From positions 46,279,824 through 46,343,823 of the forward strand of contig NC_084600.1 in the NCBI RefSeq assembly GCF_033807715.1: 64,000 bases of DNA, read 5' to 3'. Positions within the stretch are counted from its first letter, which is position 1, and each line of letters begins with the position of its first letter. This DNA is from Cololabis saira. Its lineage: Eukaryota; Chordata; Actinopteri; Beloniformes; Belonidae. Shown piece by piece: positions 1 through 10,199 of the stretch. The position numbers and the translations under genes were made by a program. Below the pieces are notes generated by a model. That model searched no databases. It worked only from the letters and a program-made list of their open reading frames with translations, and was not told the DNA's origin.

Positions 1-405
1 CACCGCTGTTCAATGCTAGACCTTCAAAGCACTGAAACATTGCAGCAATAAAGTATTCTTGAACGTTAGTGGTGTTGAATAAAATAATTCATAACCACAC
101 TGAATATGTAAACTGCATGTACCGATTAACTGAATGTGTGTATGTGCTGAGCTTAGTGTGAGTTACTCTGACTTGTCTCTGAAAGGAGCATTCTGTACCA
201 GACACGAGATAAGAGATGTCATCCACCCACTTTGAAAAACCAAGAAAATCTAGTCTCACACACAGAGCGGTCAGAACTCAGCGGAGCAGGCTGACTTCTC
301 CTTCTACAAAGGACTATTAAATTATATCCCAGTCTTCTGTCCTTCTTTAACTTTTCCAGCTCAGCTCGATCAACAGATCCGGGGTGATCAGGTTCGAACA
401 CAACA
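1..405 (+). mobile_element. 3' part of an endogenous-retrovirus-type LTR
   Basis: The stretch ends in CA three bases before an 18-base primer binding site, the usual layout of an LTR followed by its leader. An AATAAA at 47-52 could be the LTR polyadenylation signal. The window starts inside the element, so the U3 end is not visible. No gag, pol or env reading frame follows, so this looks like a remnant. The unusually long distance from AATAAA to the primer site leaves the R/U5 boundaries uncertain. Confidence 0.6.
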
Positions 406-408
406 ATT

Positions 409-426
409 TGGGGGCTCGTCCGGGAT
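409..426 (+). other. Retroviral primer binding site, tRNA-Pro type
   Basis: TGGGGGCTCGTCCGGGAT is the 18-base complement of the 3' end of tRNA-Pro and matches the primer site used by many gammaretroviruses. It lies just downstream of a CA-ending LTR-like stretch. Confidence 0.75.
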
Positions 427-1100
427 CGAGTAGGAGGAAAAAGAGGTAATTAGGACAAAACAGCTGGGTACGAACAAACCAAGGACACGGGCCGCGGAAC
501 AAACAGGGTAAGCAGACCCTTTCATCTGCATTGGACACCACTAAAAGGAAACGTGTCCAGAAGTCTTAGTAAATACCCAACTGCTAAATTTAATAACTGC
601 TAAATTTAAGAACAATTGATAAATTTAATGACAACTGCTAAAGTTAATAACTGCTAAATTTAAGATCAATTGCTAAATTTAATAACTGCTAAATTTATGA
701 CAACTTCTAAATTTAATGACAAAAGGAGACAAATAATAAAATAAATATTAAGAGGAAGTGTACACAAAGTGGGTTTGAGGCCCAGAAAGTGGGTTTGAAG
801 CCAATAAAGGGGGTTTGAGGCCCACCGAGAGGGTTAGAGGCCCGGGGTGTCGGGGTTTGAGGCCCTTTTGAGGTGCAGGGTTTTAGGCCCTGTTACCGTT
901 GGCATTCCAAAGTCTTGAGTGTGGCGACTCCACCGTAGCATCGACAGGTGTTATGGATGAAGCTGGGTTAGAGGCCCGGGATTGAGACCACCCGAATTCT
1001 GGCTTGAGTGTCTCCAGCCAAAGGTTTACGGCCCAGGCTGGTAGGGTCTGGTACTCGGGAAATAGCGTGCCATATCTTCAGACCGGCTCAAGTGGCATAA
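427..1100 (+). repeat. Leader region with two degenerate short tandem repeats
   Basis: At about 565-720 a 17-20 base unit containing CTGCTAAATTTAA is repeated imperfectly. At about 765-880 a unit of roughly 20-24 bases containing GGGTTTGAGGCCC recurs about six times, with echoes near 965-985 and 1027. No protein-coding frame is evident. It follows the primer site, so it may be the noncoding leader of the retroviral remnant. Confidence 0.5.
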
Positions 1101-1620
1101 GACGAGAAAAAAAAAAAAAAAAAAAAAAGAGTTGCAGGGTAGTAACTGCTGGAACAAGTACTCGAGTGAGTGTGTGTGACAGGCTGTGATTGTGTGTGTG
1201 TGCAGTGCTGCTCGGTTGTGCATGTGCCGTCTGTGTACCAACGTTTTTCACGTGCATTGATGAGATGCTGTGTAAATGGTAGACTTTGTGAACAGCTGAA
1301 AGTAGATACATTCTGTCATTTTAAGAGAAAGAGAAATAGGTTTTTATTGACCTTGTAGTTGGCTTTAAAATGCGAAATTGGAAAAAGACAGAAAAAGTAA
1401 AAGAGATACGTAAAAGTTGCAGGGTCAACGGCCATGGTGCAGGGTGTGTGTGTAACAGCTGCAGCAGTGTGTGCGCGCCCCAGGGTTGTAGTGGGAGGTT
1501 TAGTGATGCCTGAGAATAGAAAATATCCTCTCATTTTAAGACTAGATCTCCATAAGTAAAATGTTAAATTTCCTATGAGCCTCTCTGTTAACATTTTGTT
1601 AAAATAATACAAATAACCAG
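1101..1620. other. No gene seen; poly(A) and TG-rich tracts
   Basis: A run of about 20 A at 1109-1129 is followed by TG-rich DNA (1165-1210). The small open frames here come from the simple-sequence tracts. I see no gene. Confidence 0.5.
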
Positions 1621-3075
1621 CTTCATTATTATTATTATTATTATTATTTCGTTTATTTCGGCATGTTTATATAGACACATTTCATCTCCAGAACATTATA
1701 CATTACATACTCAGCACATGACGAAAAGGGTACGGGAGAAGCTGACGCTTATCAAAGTCCCGCCCCGTTCTATGTAAGATTCATGATCACATCAACAACA
1801 GAATTCAGTAAGATACATAGTTTACCACATAGCAATTTGTCTAATTTCATCCTTCACAGTCCAGATAGCATGTATGTTTGTACACGTGTCCAGTCCACTC
1901 ATCCTGATCACCGTTCCCGTGATTTACTACTGTGTCCACTGTTCAGTTATTTTTAGCTCAATGTCACACACACACATTTTATAGTGACTTTGTTTTGTTT
2001 CCATGTTTTGTTTCCATGCCAGGTGTTCCAGTGCTGAATTTCCCACATTGCCATTGTTTTGTACACATAGCCAGACATTGCCTTCCTGTACCTAGTTTCA
2101 ATATTCCTTCAATAACAGCTTCCTTAACTCATGTTTGAAAACAGTTACATTTCTTGCTAACTTTAATTCATTGTTTAGGCTATTCCACATTTTCACACCA
2201 GCTACTGACAAACTATGGCTTCCCATCGTTGTCCTTATCTTTTTCTGTTTAAACTGCAGCAAGCTGCGCATGCTGTGAGGACCTTGACTAAGAGTGAACA
2301 ATTTCTGAACATTTACTGGTAATGCCTCCTGTGTTGCTTTGTAAATTGTTTGTAGTATCTGAAAATGAAGTATCTCTCTCAGTTTTAGATATTTCGTCTT
2401 TATGAACAGTTCGTTCGTATGTGCCCTGGCTGGGACAGAATGAATGATGCGAAGCGCTTTTTTTTGCAATTTAAATATTGGTTCTGTAATGCCCTTGTAA
2501 GTGAAACCCCAATTTTCTACACAGTAACTCATATGTGGGACTATTAGTGCCGAATATATGGTCTTAAGCGAGTTTAAATTGAGAGATTTCTGCAATTTCC
2601 ACAGAATAGACACACTCCTTGCCATCTTATTTTGAATTATTTTTACATGTGGTCGCCATGTCAAGAGGTCATCCACTAATATACCCAGAACCGTATGTTC
2701 CCTCACTCTTTCTATATTGTTTCCATTAACTTGCAAGTTTATGCTTTTCTTTACATTATTTCTCCCAAATAACATGAATTTGGTCTTTGCCAGATTTAGT
2801 GATAATTTATTTATATTAAACCATGTATTTAGTTTTGTCATTTCTCTGTTAATCGCTTTTTCCAGTATATTCAAGTCGTTTCCTGAGCAGAAAATATTTG
2901 TATCATCAGCAAATAAAATAAGTTTTAATAAATCAGATGTTTTGATTATGTCATTGATATATAGAGTAAATAGCTTAGGGCCTAAGACTGACCCCTGTGG
3001 GACCCCACAGACGACATCCAGGCATGTAGACGTATTTGTTCCCATTTGGACATTAGATGATGTAATCGGTGTCTG
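1621..3075 (-). mobile_element. 5'-truncated non-LTR retrotransposon (CR1/Rex/Jockey-like)
   Basis: Read on the minus strand, the element has a reverse-transcriptase C-terminal half (to 2098), an untranslated region of about 450 bases, and an (AAT)n microsatellite at 1626-1648. Such a microsatellite is a common 3' tail for LINEs. The 5' side is lost just upstream of the palm motif with GVPQGSVLGP, as expected from target-primed reverse transcription that stopped early. The clade is inferred from motif spacing only. Confidence 0.75.
2098..3045 (-). CDS. LINE reverse transcriptase, C-terminal fragment (315 codons)
   Basis: This open frame carries the reverse-transcriptase palm motifs GVPQGSVLGP (about residues 15-24) and FADDT (catalytic aspartate pair, about 45-49). 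The thumb region and the C-terminal tail of CR1/Jockey-type elements follow, including a late KMWNSLNNELK motif near residue 290. It lacks the N-terminal endonuclease and the first reverse-transcriptase blocks, so it cannot support retrotransposition alone. The apparent ATG is internal and the frame continues upstream to about 3075. The uninterrupted frame suggests a fairly young insertion. Confidence 0.8.
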   Translation of the reverse strand: MGTNTSTCLDVVCGVPQGSVLGPKLFTLYINDIIKTSDLLKLILFADDTNIFCSGNDLNILEKAINREMTKLNTWFNINKLSLNLAKTKFMLFGRNNVKKSINLQVNGNNIERVREHTVLGILVDDLLTWRPHVKIIQNKMARSVSILWKLQKSLNLNSLKTIYSALIVPHMSYCVENWGFTYKGITEPIFKLQKKALRIIHSVPARAHTNELFIKTKYLKLREILHFQILQTIYKATQEALPVNVQKLFTLSQGPHSMRSLLQFKQKKIRTTMGSHSLSVAGVKMWNSLNNELKLARNVTVFKHELRKLLLKEY

Positions 3076-3465
3076 ACGAGGGAGACTTTTTATTTGCTAG
3101 TGTTTCAAGTGAGAGGCTCCCTTTTTGAAAAAAGAAAAACAGAAATAGAGTAATAAAGTATTTTTGAATTATTCTAAGCCCTGAATGCAGGCATAATGAC
3201 GTAGAATTGTGAAATTGGTTTAATTCACCGTTCAAATTGATACAGATTACTTTTGCAATACTGTATTTGACCGGGTCTTTGTATGTTTTGATCGTATAGA
3301 AATATAATTCTTGCCATTGTAAGTATGAGATGTGTATGATTGGATTGACTGTTGACGAGCGTGAAACGTGAGGTCGTCAGCTTCTGAGTAAATAACTATG
3401 TGAATGTCGGCTCCTCATGTTTTGCTCGAATGTTCTATGGTTCAGATCCTTTAGGAATTTACAGG
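3076..3465. other. No gene seen
   Basis: AT-rich DNA between the LINE fragment and the inverted-repeat element. I see no coding frame or recognisable repeat. Confidence 0.4.
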
Positions 3466-3925
3466 CATAACTATGGGCAGAAATATGTGCCACTAGAAAC
3501 TGAATTTGAATAATTTATATTTGAATTTGAATTGCTCAACTTGAATAATTTCATAAAAAAACTGAATCTGAATCTCATAATTTGAATTTGTATTGTTTAA
3601 TTTGAATCATTGCATTGAAAAACTGAATCTACATTCAGTTTTCACAATTCAAATTCAGTTCTTGCAATTCAATTTCAATGTCACTGTGCCAGACATCCGG
3701 GTCTTCTGCAGGAACAGCAATCGAGTGCAGATACATAGAACTCCTTTTCAAGTAGCCTACTATAACCTCTATTTTCTTTCAACGATATAAACGACCAATG
3801 GGAGCTAGATATTTCTAAACCTATTGTGTTTTTTCCATTCTGTGTAAAAAGTGTAGATTTATATCTTGCGGATTTGTAGAAACATTTCTGCTGAGGAGTG
3901 TGTGAAGATTTGCGGTAACGGGTGA

Positions 3926-4028
3926 AGCCTGAATTATGGTTCTGCGTTAAATGGACGCAGAACCTACGCCGTACTACGCGGCGACGCGTGCGGTACGGTT
4001 GGTGTAACGCAGAACCATAAATCAGCCT
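3926..4028. mobile_element. PIF/Harbinger-type MITE, copy 1
   Basis: The ends are AGCCTGAATTATGGTTC and its near complement ending AACCATAAATCAGCCT. They are flanked by a TGA duplication (3923-3925, 4029-4031). The interior is a GC-rich quasi-palindrome around TACGCCGTA. Three-base duplications and this type of end fit PIF/Harbinger. Related copies lie at 33291, 59259 and 62956. Confidence 0.7.
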
Positions 4029-4241
4029 TGACACGTGATGAGTGCGCACAGGGAGGAGAGGGGGGCAGACGGGGGAGGGGGAGGAGCATCCAGGTCGCAC
4101 TGCAACTGTTTTCGCTGATCTATTTTTGGCTCTACCTCCTTTGTCATCATATTCACATTAATAATAACTGTTTATCAGAAATCCCATGTTTAAATATCTT
4201 ATTAAAGCAATGTTTTTTTCTGTGTGTGTGTATCTTTTTAA

Positions 4242-4366
4242 CAGAGGTGTCAAAAGTATTCACATTTATTACTCAGATAGAAGTTTAGATACTAGAGCTT
4301 AAAAATACTCCTGTAGAAGTTGAAGTATCATCCCAAGTGTTTTACTCGAGTAAAAGTATAAAAGTA
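4242..4366 (+). mobile_element. hAT (Tol2-like) terminal fragment
   Basis: The sequence starts CAGAGGTGTCAAAAGTATT and continues with TACTCGAGTAAAAGTA-type repeats, resembling one end of Tol2-like hAT elements. The opposite end was not found nearby. It abuts the right inverted repeat of the 932-bp element. Confidence 0.5.
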
Positions 4367-4409
4367 CAAATTCAGTTTCTAGTGGCACATATTTCTGCCC
4401 ATACATAAC

Positions 4410-5080
4410 TTCAAAAAGAGGCAAAATTATGTTTTCAGATGGCAGATGGCCGTGAAGTCGTTTTCAGTTGAACACCACAATTCTGAAAAGAACTCCCATC
4501 ACGACAATAAGTTCTTTAGTTACCCCGTGTTCATTGATATTGTTCTTAACACAGGCTTTACTTTTACTTTTACTTTTTCCTCCTGCTGGGAATTATTGTG
4601 ACCGTCTAATCTCAACTAAATCCACAAGTACATTTTTTTGGTTTTTCTTTCTTTGGAAGTCAACATTTGTATTAATCTGTATCGTAATGATAAATGGTAA
4701 ATGTGAAAACCCTGTTTTTTAAATTTAGTTATATGTATTCAAACTATGTTCTTCATGCATAATGCTGCAGAACAAGATTGATAAGCTGTTGAAATTTCAA
4801 GAAAAATGTAATTGACAGATTTGATGCTGATGATTAATTTATTTGAGTTTATGTTACAGCCAAGTCTGAGTCGTGTGAAAGTTTCTCTTCTTTACTCATT
4901 CTTTACTCTTAAACCTTGATAACATGAGAAGGTTTCTCAGATGTTTCTACTTTGCTCGGTAAGATGAAGGCAGAACTGTGAACTATTTATCAGCTGAGTT
5001 TTCTGGAACGGACCTTTATTGCATCACAGTGGAGTCTGTCATGTCCATCATTTAATCCTGGCAGCTTTTTTAATAATCAC
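4410..5080. other. No gene seen
   Basis: AT-rich sequence. The small open frame at 4468-4722 shows no recognisable domain and I do not call it. Confidence 0.4.
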
Positions 5081-5087
5081 TTCCTTA

Positions 5088-5655
5088 TACCGTATTGTCC
5101 CGAATATAAGACGACCATGATTATAAGACGACCTCCCTCTTTTTCAAGACTCAAGTTTAAAAAAAGACTTTTTGGACACCAAATTCTATTTTTATACAGA
5201 AAATAATTAAAGTACATCTGAAACAAATGACTATAACAATATATTGGAGAGAAAAAGCATGTTATTTTGCCTCATTCAAATCATTATCTTGAAGTTTGCA
5301 TCATAACTTCTCCTCAGCTGCCGGTTCACCTGCCGATCTTCCACCCTCTTTTCTCCAGATTGTCGCTACGTTTCTCCTTTTTATGTTATCTCTTCTCTCA
5401 TTTTCTTCTCTTTTGTTTCTTACCGATATTTTTAATTTTTCTTCTTTGTGCTACCGCTATTTTTATTTTTATTCTTTGTGACAGGGGTTCACTTTGGCCT
5501 GGGGAGTTCAGTTCAGCATTCGCTTTAAAGATATCTGGCACCATCTAGCGTTGTGAATAGGTATAACGTCTAGACCCCGAATGTAAGACGAGGCCCACTT
5601 TTTCAGTCTTATTTCAATGCAAAAAACACCGTCTTATATTCGGGCCAATACGGTA
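5088..5655. mobile_element. MITE with CCGTATTG ends, full-length copy
   Basis: The inverted ends are CCGTATTGTCCCGAATATAA (5090 onward) and its near complement ending CCAATACGG (5653), with TA on both outer sides (5088-5089, 5654-5655). The element is about 564 bp and has no transposase frame. Sequence-related fragments occur at 15141-15465, 18215-18261 and 56195-56440. The TA duplication suggests a Tc1/mariner-like target, but I do not assign a superfamily. Confidence 0.7.
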
Positions 5656-6060
5656 AATACCACTCAAGTTTCTCTTGTGTTAAGGTTGCCATGTTAAAGG
5701 TTCAGATTCTCTATGAGCTTCTTATAGTCTCCATAATCTGCTGCTCACACTAAAAGAGTTGAGCTTGTGTAGTAAATGTAGCCGTTGATTACAAGATTTA
5801 AAGATGTGGTCGGTGTTGTTACTAAAGTTAAGATTGCTGTCAATAAAGGTACCTATCTTTTGCCTTTATTGGACGAGCTAATGATCTGAATGATCTACTT
5901 CATTAATGAATGTGTTTTTCAGTACTTGATTTTTTACTTTATCATTCATTTGCTCCAGTATTGTTATGCATATGTGGAAAGAAGCTAAATGATTGTCATG
6001 GAAAAATTCAAACATTGTATTTTTCTAACAAAAGATCAACAACTGTTTTAATGCAAATAC
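5656..6060. other. No gene seen
   Basis: AT-rich DNA without a recognisable frame or repeat. Confidence 0.4.
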
Positions 6061-6064
6061 TACT

Positions 6065-6312
6065 AAGCAGCACTATGTAACTTTTCCACCTTAATCTAAT
6101 ATTCCATCATCATCATTGTGATGGAACATCAACTTCCAACAGGTTTAATGAACCTCTGTCATGGTCTGAGGGGTCTGTATCTCCTTCACTGGCACTATGT
6201 AACTTTGAGGAGCATGGTAGGAACCCTGCCACACTACTGGTAAAGCACTACTGCTTTTGCCCAAAGGAGCCGCCAAACTCAACAAAAGCTGGAAGTTACA
6301 TTCTGCTGCTTT
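6065..6312. repeat. Short element with imperfect inverted ends
   Basis: AAGCAGCACTATGTAACTTT at the left matches the complement of the right end (6291-6312) with a few differences. The internal sequence GCACTATGTAACTTT at 6193 repeats part of the left end. It looks like a small MITE of about 250 bp. Family unknown. Confidence 0.4.
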
Positions 6313-6521
6313 AATACTCATTAAATTATGGAATCATTTATCAAAATTTTTCAAAATATGCCTATTTGTGGAACAAATATGTAGTATTTGAGTTCCATAA
6401 AAGCTTGTTATTTCTTTTCTTCCTAATTGTCCTTGTGGTCATGAACCTCCAACACAAAAATGGTTTGGCTGCTGATCAAAATTTGATGTTATCATTTAAT
6501 TCAACCATTAGAATGGTCAAA

Positions 6522-6632
6522 ATGTCCGGTCAGCACAAGTCTGGTGCTCAGAAAAGAAGAGAAAAGAGAAGAAGAGAAGAAGAAAATAGAGGCCTCAGAG
6601 ATTCTCTACACAAATATTTTAAAAGGTGGTGA
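6522..6632 (+). pseudogene. hAT-type (ZMYM/TTF-like) transposase N-terminal fragment
   Basis: The short frame beginning MSGQHKSGAQKRREK resembles the basic N terminus of TTF-domain hAT transposases, which often start with a SGAQKR-like motif. Only about 36 residues remain before a stop, and no transposase core follows. A possible GTAAGA donor lies near 6669. Identification rests on one short motif, so it is tentative. Confidence 0.4.
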
Positions 6633-6639
6633 CGGTGAA

Positions 6640-7290
6640 GCTGGAATTAATAGTCAGCGTAGAGCAAGGTAAGAAACAACGTTTACCAACCTTGTAACTT
6701 AACCTAACTGGCTATCTCTAATGCTAACGTCCATTAGCTTATATAAAAACCTGAAGAACAGAGGGAGAGGAGAGGAAGAGGAGAGAAGGAGAGATCCGGG
6801 CGCAGGGGGGCCCATCTTGGATTATTTTGTCCGGGGCCCCGGCAGGACTGTCGGCTGGCCTGGTGGGCGGATATGGAGGATGGGGATGCAGATAAAAGGT
6901 GTTGGTGTCATCTGTTTTGTACTGTATGCCTTTCTCTAAGAGAACTAGCACCGATGTGTCGGATGCAGGAGACCACAGTTTCCATTGAATGATTTGTCAG
7001 GTTTCATCCAATGATGTGTCAGGTCTGACCCATTCCTATATAAAGAAGTCAAGAACATGTTTCCTCAGACTCACCGTCCAGCCTGCGGGCTGCAGTTGAC
7101 TCTCCTGGTGCACCAGTGCTGTGGTTTTGTTAAGGATCAGTAGCTACTTTACTTTGTGCAATTTATAAAATTTCCACAACAGTCGACAAGAATGGGCTCC
7201 ATAGCGCCAACTATTTTATGTTTTTTGAAGAGCCCCATAATATGGTTTTGTTCAAGATGGAATATTGTTATAATCATATATTTTATATAA
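6640..7290. other. No gene seen; purine-rich and GC-rich stretch
   Basis: A GA-rich stretch (6760-6800) and a GC-rich stretch (6800-6870) precede a TATATAAAG at about 7037. The last could belong to another LTR or a promoter. No coding content is supported. Confidence 0.35.
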
Positions 7291-7299
7291 TCACTTAAA

Positions 7300-7790
7300 C
7301 TAAGTAAAACATTTAACTATGGTTGATAGATATTATCAGTATGAGGAGAGAAAGAGAGAGTGGAAAAACACCCTGCCATACACTGATAAGGAGGGGGGCC
7401 CCGTTGCACCAGGCAAGGAAGCAACGGCCTTGAGGAGAGGTAGAAGGCAAACTGGGAAGAATAGGGTAGCTGTAAGTCTGAGAGGGGCCCCAGGGTGGCA
7501 GAGCTCATTAAAAATGATAAAGAGGGTGCTGGAAAACATGACTTCAAAGGGATCTCGGGCGATATGTATGGATCGGTGCATAGAAAGTACAGATAATGTC
7601 TTACTTTATCTAAAACAAGGTATATAAGGAGGGGAGAGAGAGAGATTTTCAGAGCCTCCGCGTCCGGACCCGTGATCGCTCTCCTGTGTAAAAGTCTTGC
7701 ATTGTATTTTTGCAATAAAGACCGTCACAGTACTGGGACGAACATCAGCCAAAACTTCGACTTTTGTTTTTTTTTTTATCTTGGACCAAA
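7300..7790 (+). mobile_element. Candidate solo LTR
   Basis: A TATATAAGG (about 7620) is followed about 90 bases later by GCAATAAAG (about 7710), and then by a short U5-like stretch. This is the spacing of an LTR promoter, R region and polyadenylation signal. No primer site or internal genes follow. The ends are not defined. Confidence 0.4.
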
Positions 7791-8029
7791 GGTTTAAAAA
7801 CTTAGAAAAATTGGACAAAGGTCTTATAACAGGATTTTTAATTCTACAGTTTGACCTGCAGCAATGACCTTTATGTGTCTATTGTATCAGACAAAGCTCT
7901 ACAAAAAAGTCTCTTGGACCCATGCTCTAAGTTACACAGGAAGTCCAGCATTTTGAACAGAAAACGTCATTTTTCATGAATTCTGGTCATTTCCAGGGCT
8001 CGTACATTAATAAACTCCTCCTAGAGATT

Positions 8030-8400
8030 TTATCTGATTGGCTCACAACTTGGTTTGTACAATCTAGACACATGGCCGACGCTAAATTGCAAAGCTTTTA
8101 AGTTTCTGCCAGAGGGCGTGACCGTAGTGATCCGGCGAAGTTTGAGGTCATTTTTAAGCCTCGCCATCAAACATCAATTGGCTGTAATTCAGCAATACAT
8201 GATTTGATGTGGTTGAAAACGTATGTGCATGATTGTAGGCTGAGCCTGAAGACATCTATGGTGGAATATTCAGGATCGGTTGTAGCGCCACCTGTTGGCA
8301 CCAGGAATTGTCATGTCTTCTAGTATGCATCTGTGCTCCAAGCGAGATGAGCGGATGCATCTCAAAGTTGGTCACATAATAGGTAAGACATTGACATTGA
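8030..8400. repeat. Dispersed teleost repeat (fragment)
   Basis: This stretch contains phrases typical of a common fish interspersed repeat, such as GTAGCGCCACCTGTTGGC and TGAGGTCATTTTTAAGCC. No open frame is present. It may be related to the repeat at 56955, but I cannot align them reliably by eye. Confidence 0.35.
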
Positions 8401-9555
8401 CTGCTGAATACGAGATTACTTTGCATATATAGAGAAAACCACCTTCAAACTCTTAACAATTTCATGAAATCCTAACATCAGGATAAAAACATTACTGTTT
8501 AATTAAATACTGACCTGCTGGACTCTACTGCCCTTATTTTTAACAACTTGTGCTTTTTATTATTTTACCTCTTATCATTTATCATTCATCTTATCATATT
8601 TAATTTATTTGTTATGTTTATTTTGATCTGTGAACTAATCTAATCCATCTTACACTGACCTAAACTGAAATACTTACCCTAAGTCTAATTCTACATAACA
8701 TAATACTACACAATACATTAATATGTTTTCATATATTTTAATTTAGAAGAAGTAATATTTTAGTTAATATAAATGTGTCTGTCTATGTGTCGTGTGTGTA
8801 TCAAATTTAGCCAATCACAGACAAGAGTCTCAATTTCTGCCCAGAGACAAGTGACAGCTCTCCCTGTGGAGGGAAATCTGCGGTTGCCATGGTGATAAAC
8901 TTCTGACAAGCTCTGAAATAACTCCGATTTGTGATCAAACCGTAGCTCGTAGCAGAAAAACGAAAACATCGTGAGAGACACGGAAGCCGGCAGATTCTGA
9001 CAATCTTCCTTTTATTCAGATATTCCTTAAAATGAGTGAGTAAGCTCAGTGCGAAGACAGAGTGAGATTCTTTTGAAGAAAACGTTTGATTACATTATTG
9101 TGAATGGGGACTTAGACAGGTATTGGCGCCGCTCTAAGCCCCCCCGTTTAAATTTTGTGCATACCCCGCCTGTCAAAGTCACATTTTATGAATCCCAACA
9201 CCTATGTCTACATTCTGACCAAAAATGATTTGTCTCCTTTTTACGGTTTGGCCGTGAGCTCGAGTTACAAATAAATATTTGGGTTATTTTTTACTGTTTC
9301 AGCAATCTATCAACCGACATTCCGCACTCTAGATTTGACGGAAAAGGTGATTTCCAGTCCTCGCTTGAGTGCTCATATTTTGTTTAGTTTACATCTTAGG
9401 AAAAGACCGTTTGGTGTTTTGGAGAGAAGATAAGTTTTCCTCCGTTTTGAAGTTGAATGACATTCCTACGTGCAGGTATGAGAAAGTTAGGTGACTCAGA
9501 AAAAGGTTTTGTGTGTTTTTTACCTCCTGCCATCCACTTTGAATGGGGAAGCTCC
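8401..9555. other. No gene seen
   Basis: AT-rich then mixed sequence. Small open frames (for example 8760-8981, minus) show no known domain. I see no gene. Confidence 0.4.
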
Positions 9556-9559
9556 GCCC

Positions 9560-10075
9560 ACTGCGAATTAAAATGATTCAATTAAAAAAAAGACTTCAAA
9601 ACTTTTTTCACTTCAATCCAAAAAAAATAAATCACTTCAAATCGAAAAAAATATTTTCAATCCAAAAAAGTGTCCAAATTCAATTTTTGGGGTCTCAAAT
9701 ATTTATTTGCATTCAAGCACTTTTTTTCTTTGATTAAAAACGTTTTTTATTGAAGTTTTTTTTTTTCCATTGAAAATATTTTTTTCTTTTTGAAGAAACT
9801 TCTTTTTTGATGAAATGATGAAGACACAAATGTCCATCCCATAATAATATGGCCCAAACACAAAACAACACGACTTCAATAAAAAATTGCTTCAAACTAA
9901 AAAAACATTATATTAATATAAACTATTTGTTTACATTCAAACACTATTTTTCTTTGATTGAAATCATTTTCTTTGATTGAAGTGATTTTTTTAATTGAAA
10001 ATATATTTTTTGATTGAAGAAAACTTGTTTTTGATTGAATAATTAAGACACAAATCTACCTCCATAGTTTTTTGG
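9560..10075. repeat. AT-rich repeat in two related copies
   Basis: Short units of the type TTGATTGAAG and their complements alternate. Two related segments (about 9705-9840 and 9935-10060) both run from an ATTCAA..CAC..TTTTTCTTTGATT start to an AAGACACAAAT end. The inverted arrangement suggests a foldback element. Confidence 0.45.
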
Positions 10076-10199
10076 CCGTTTTTTTGGGAATAACTTTGGG
10101 ATAAATGGGAATTTCACCCCCTAAAGTCATAGCCCACTATTCCCGATGGATACGCAGGGTTTGATATATTGATATATGATTGGCCTGAAATGTGGCCCC

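Larger units (their letters stand above)
3472..4403. mobile_element. 932-bp element with perfect 37-bp terminal inverted repeats
   Basis: Positions 3472-3508 and 4367-4403 are perfect reverse complements, beginning TATGGGCAGAAATATGTGCC. The hexamer CATAAC lies directly outside both ends (3466-3471 and 4404-4409) and looks like a target-site duplication. There is no transposase frame. The interior holds TTGAATTTGAATT-rich sequence, a Harbinger-type MITE (3926-4028) and a hAT-like end (from 4242), so it is a composite, nonautonomous DNA transposon. The superfamily is not assigned. Confidence 0.7.

Noticed and set aside
7020..7150. Second promoter or LTR around TATATAAAG
   Set aside because: A TATA-like string alone, without polyadenylation signal, primer site or ORF nearby, is insufficient.
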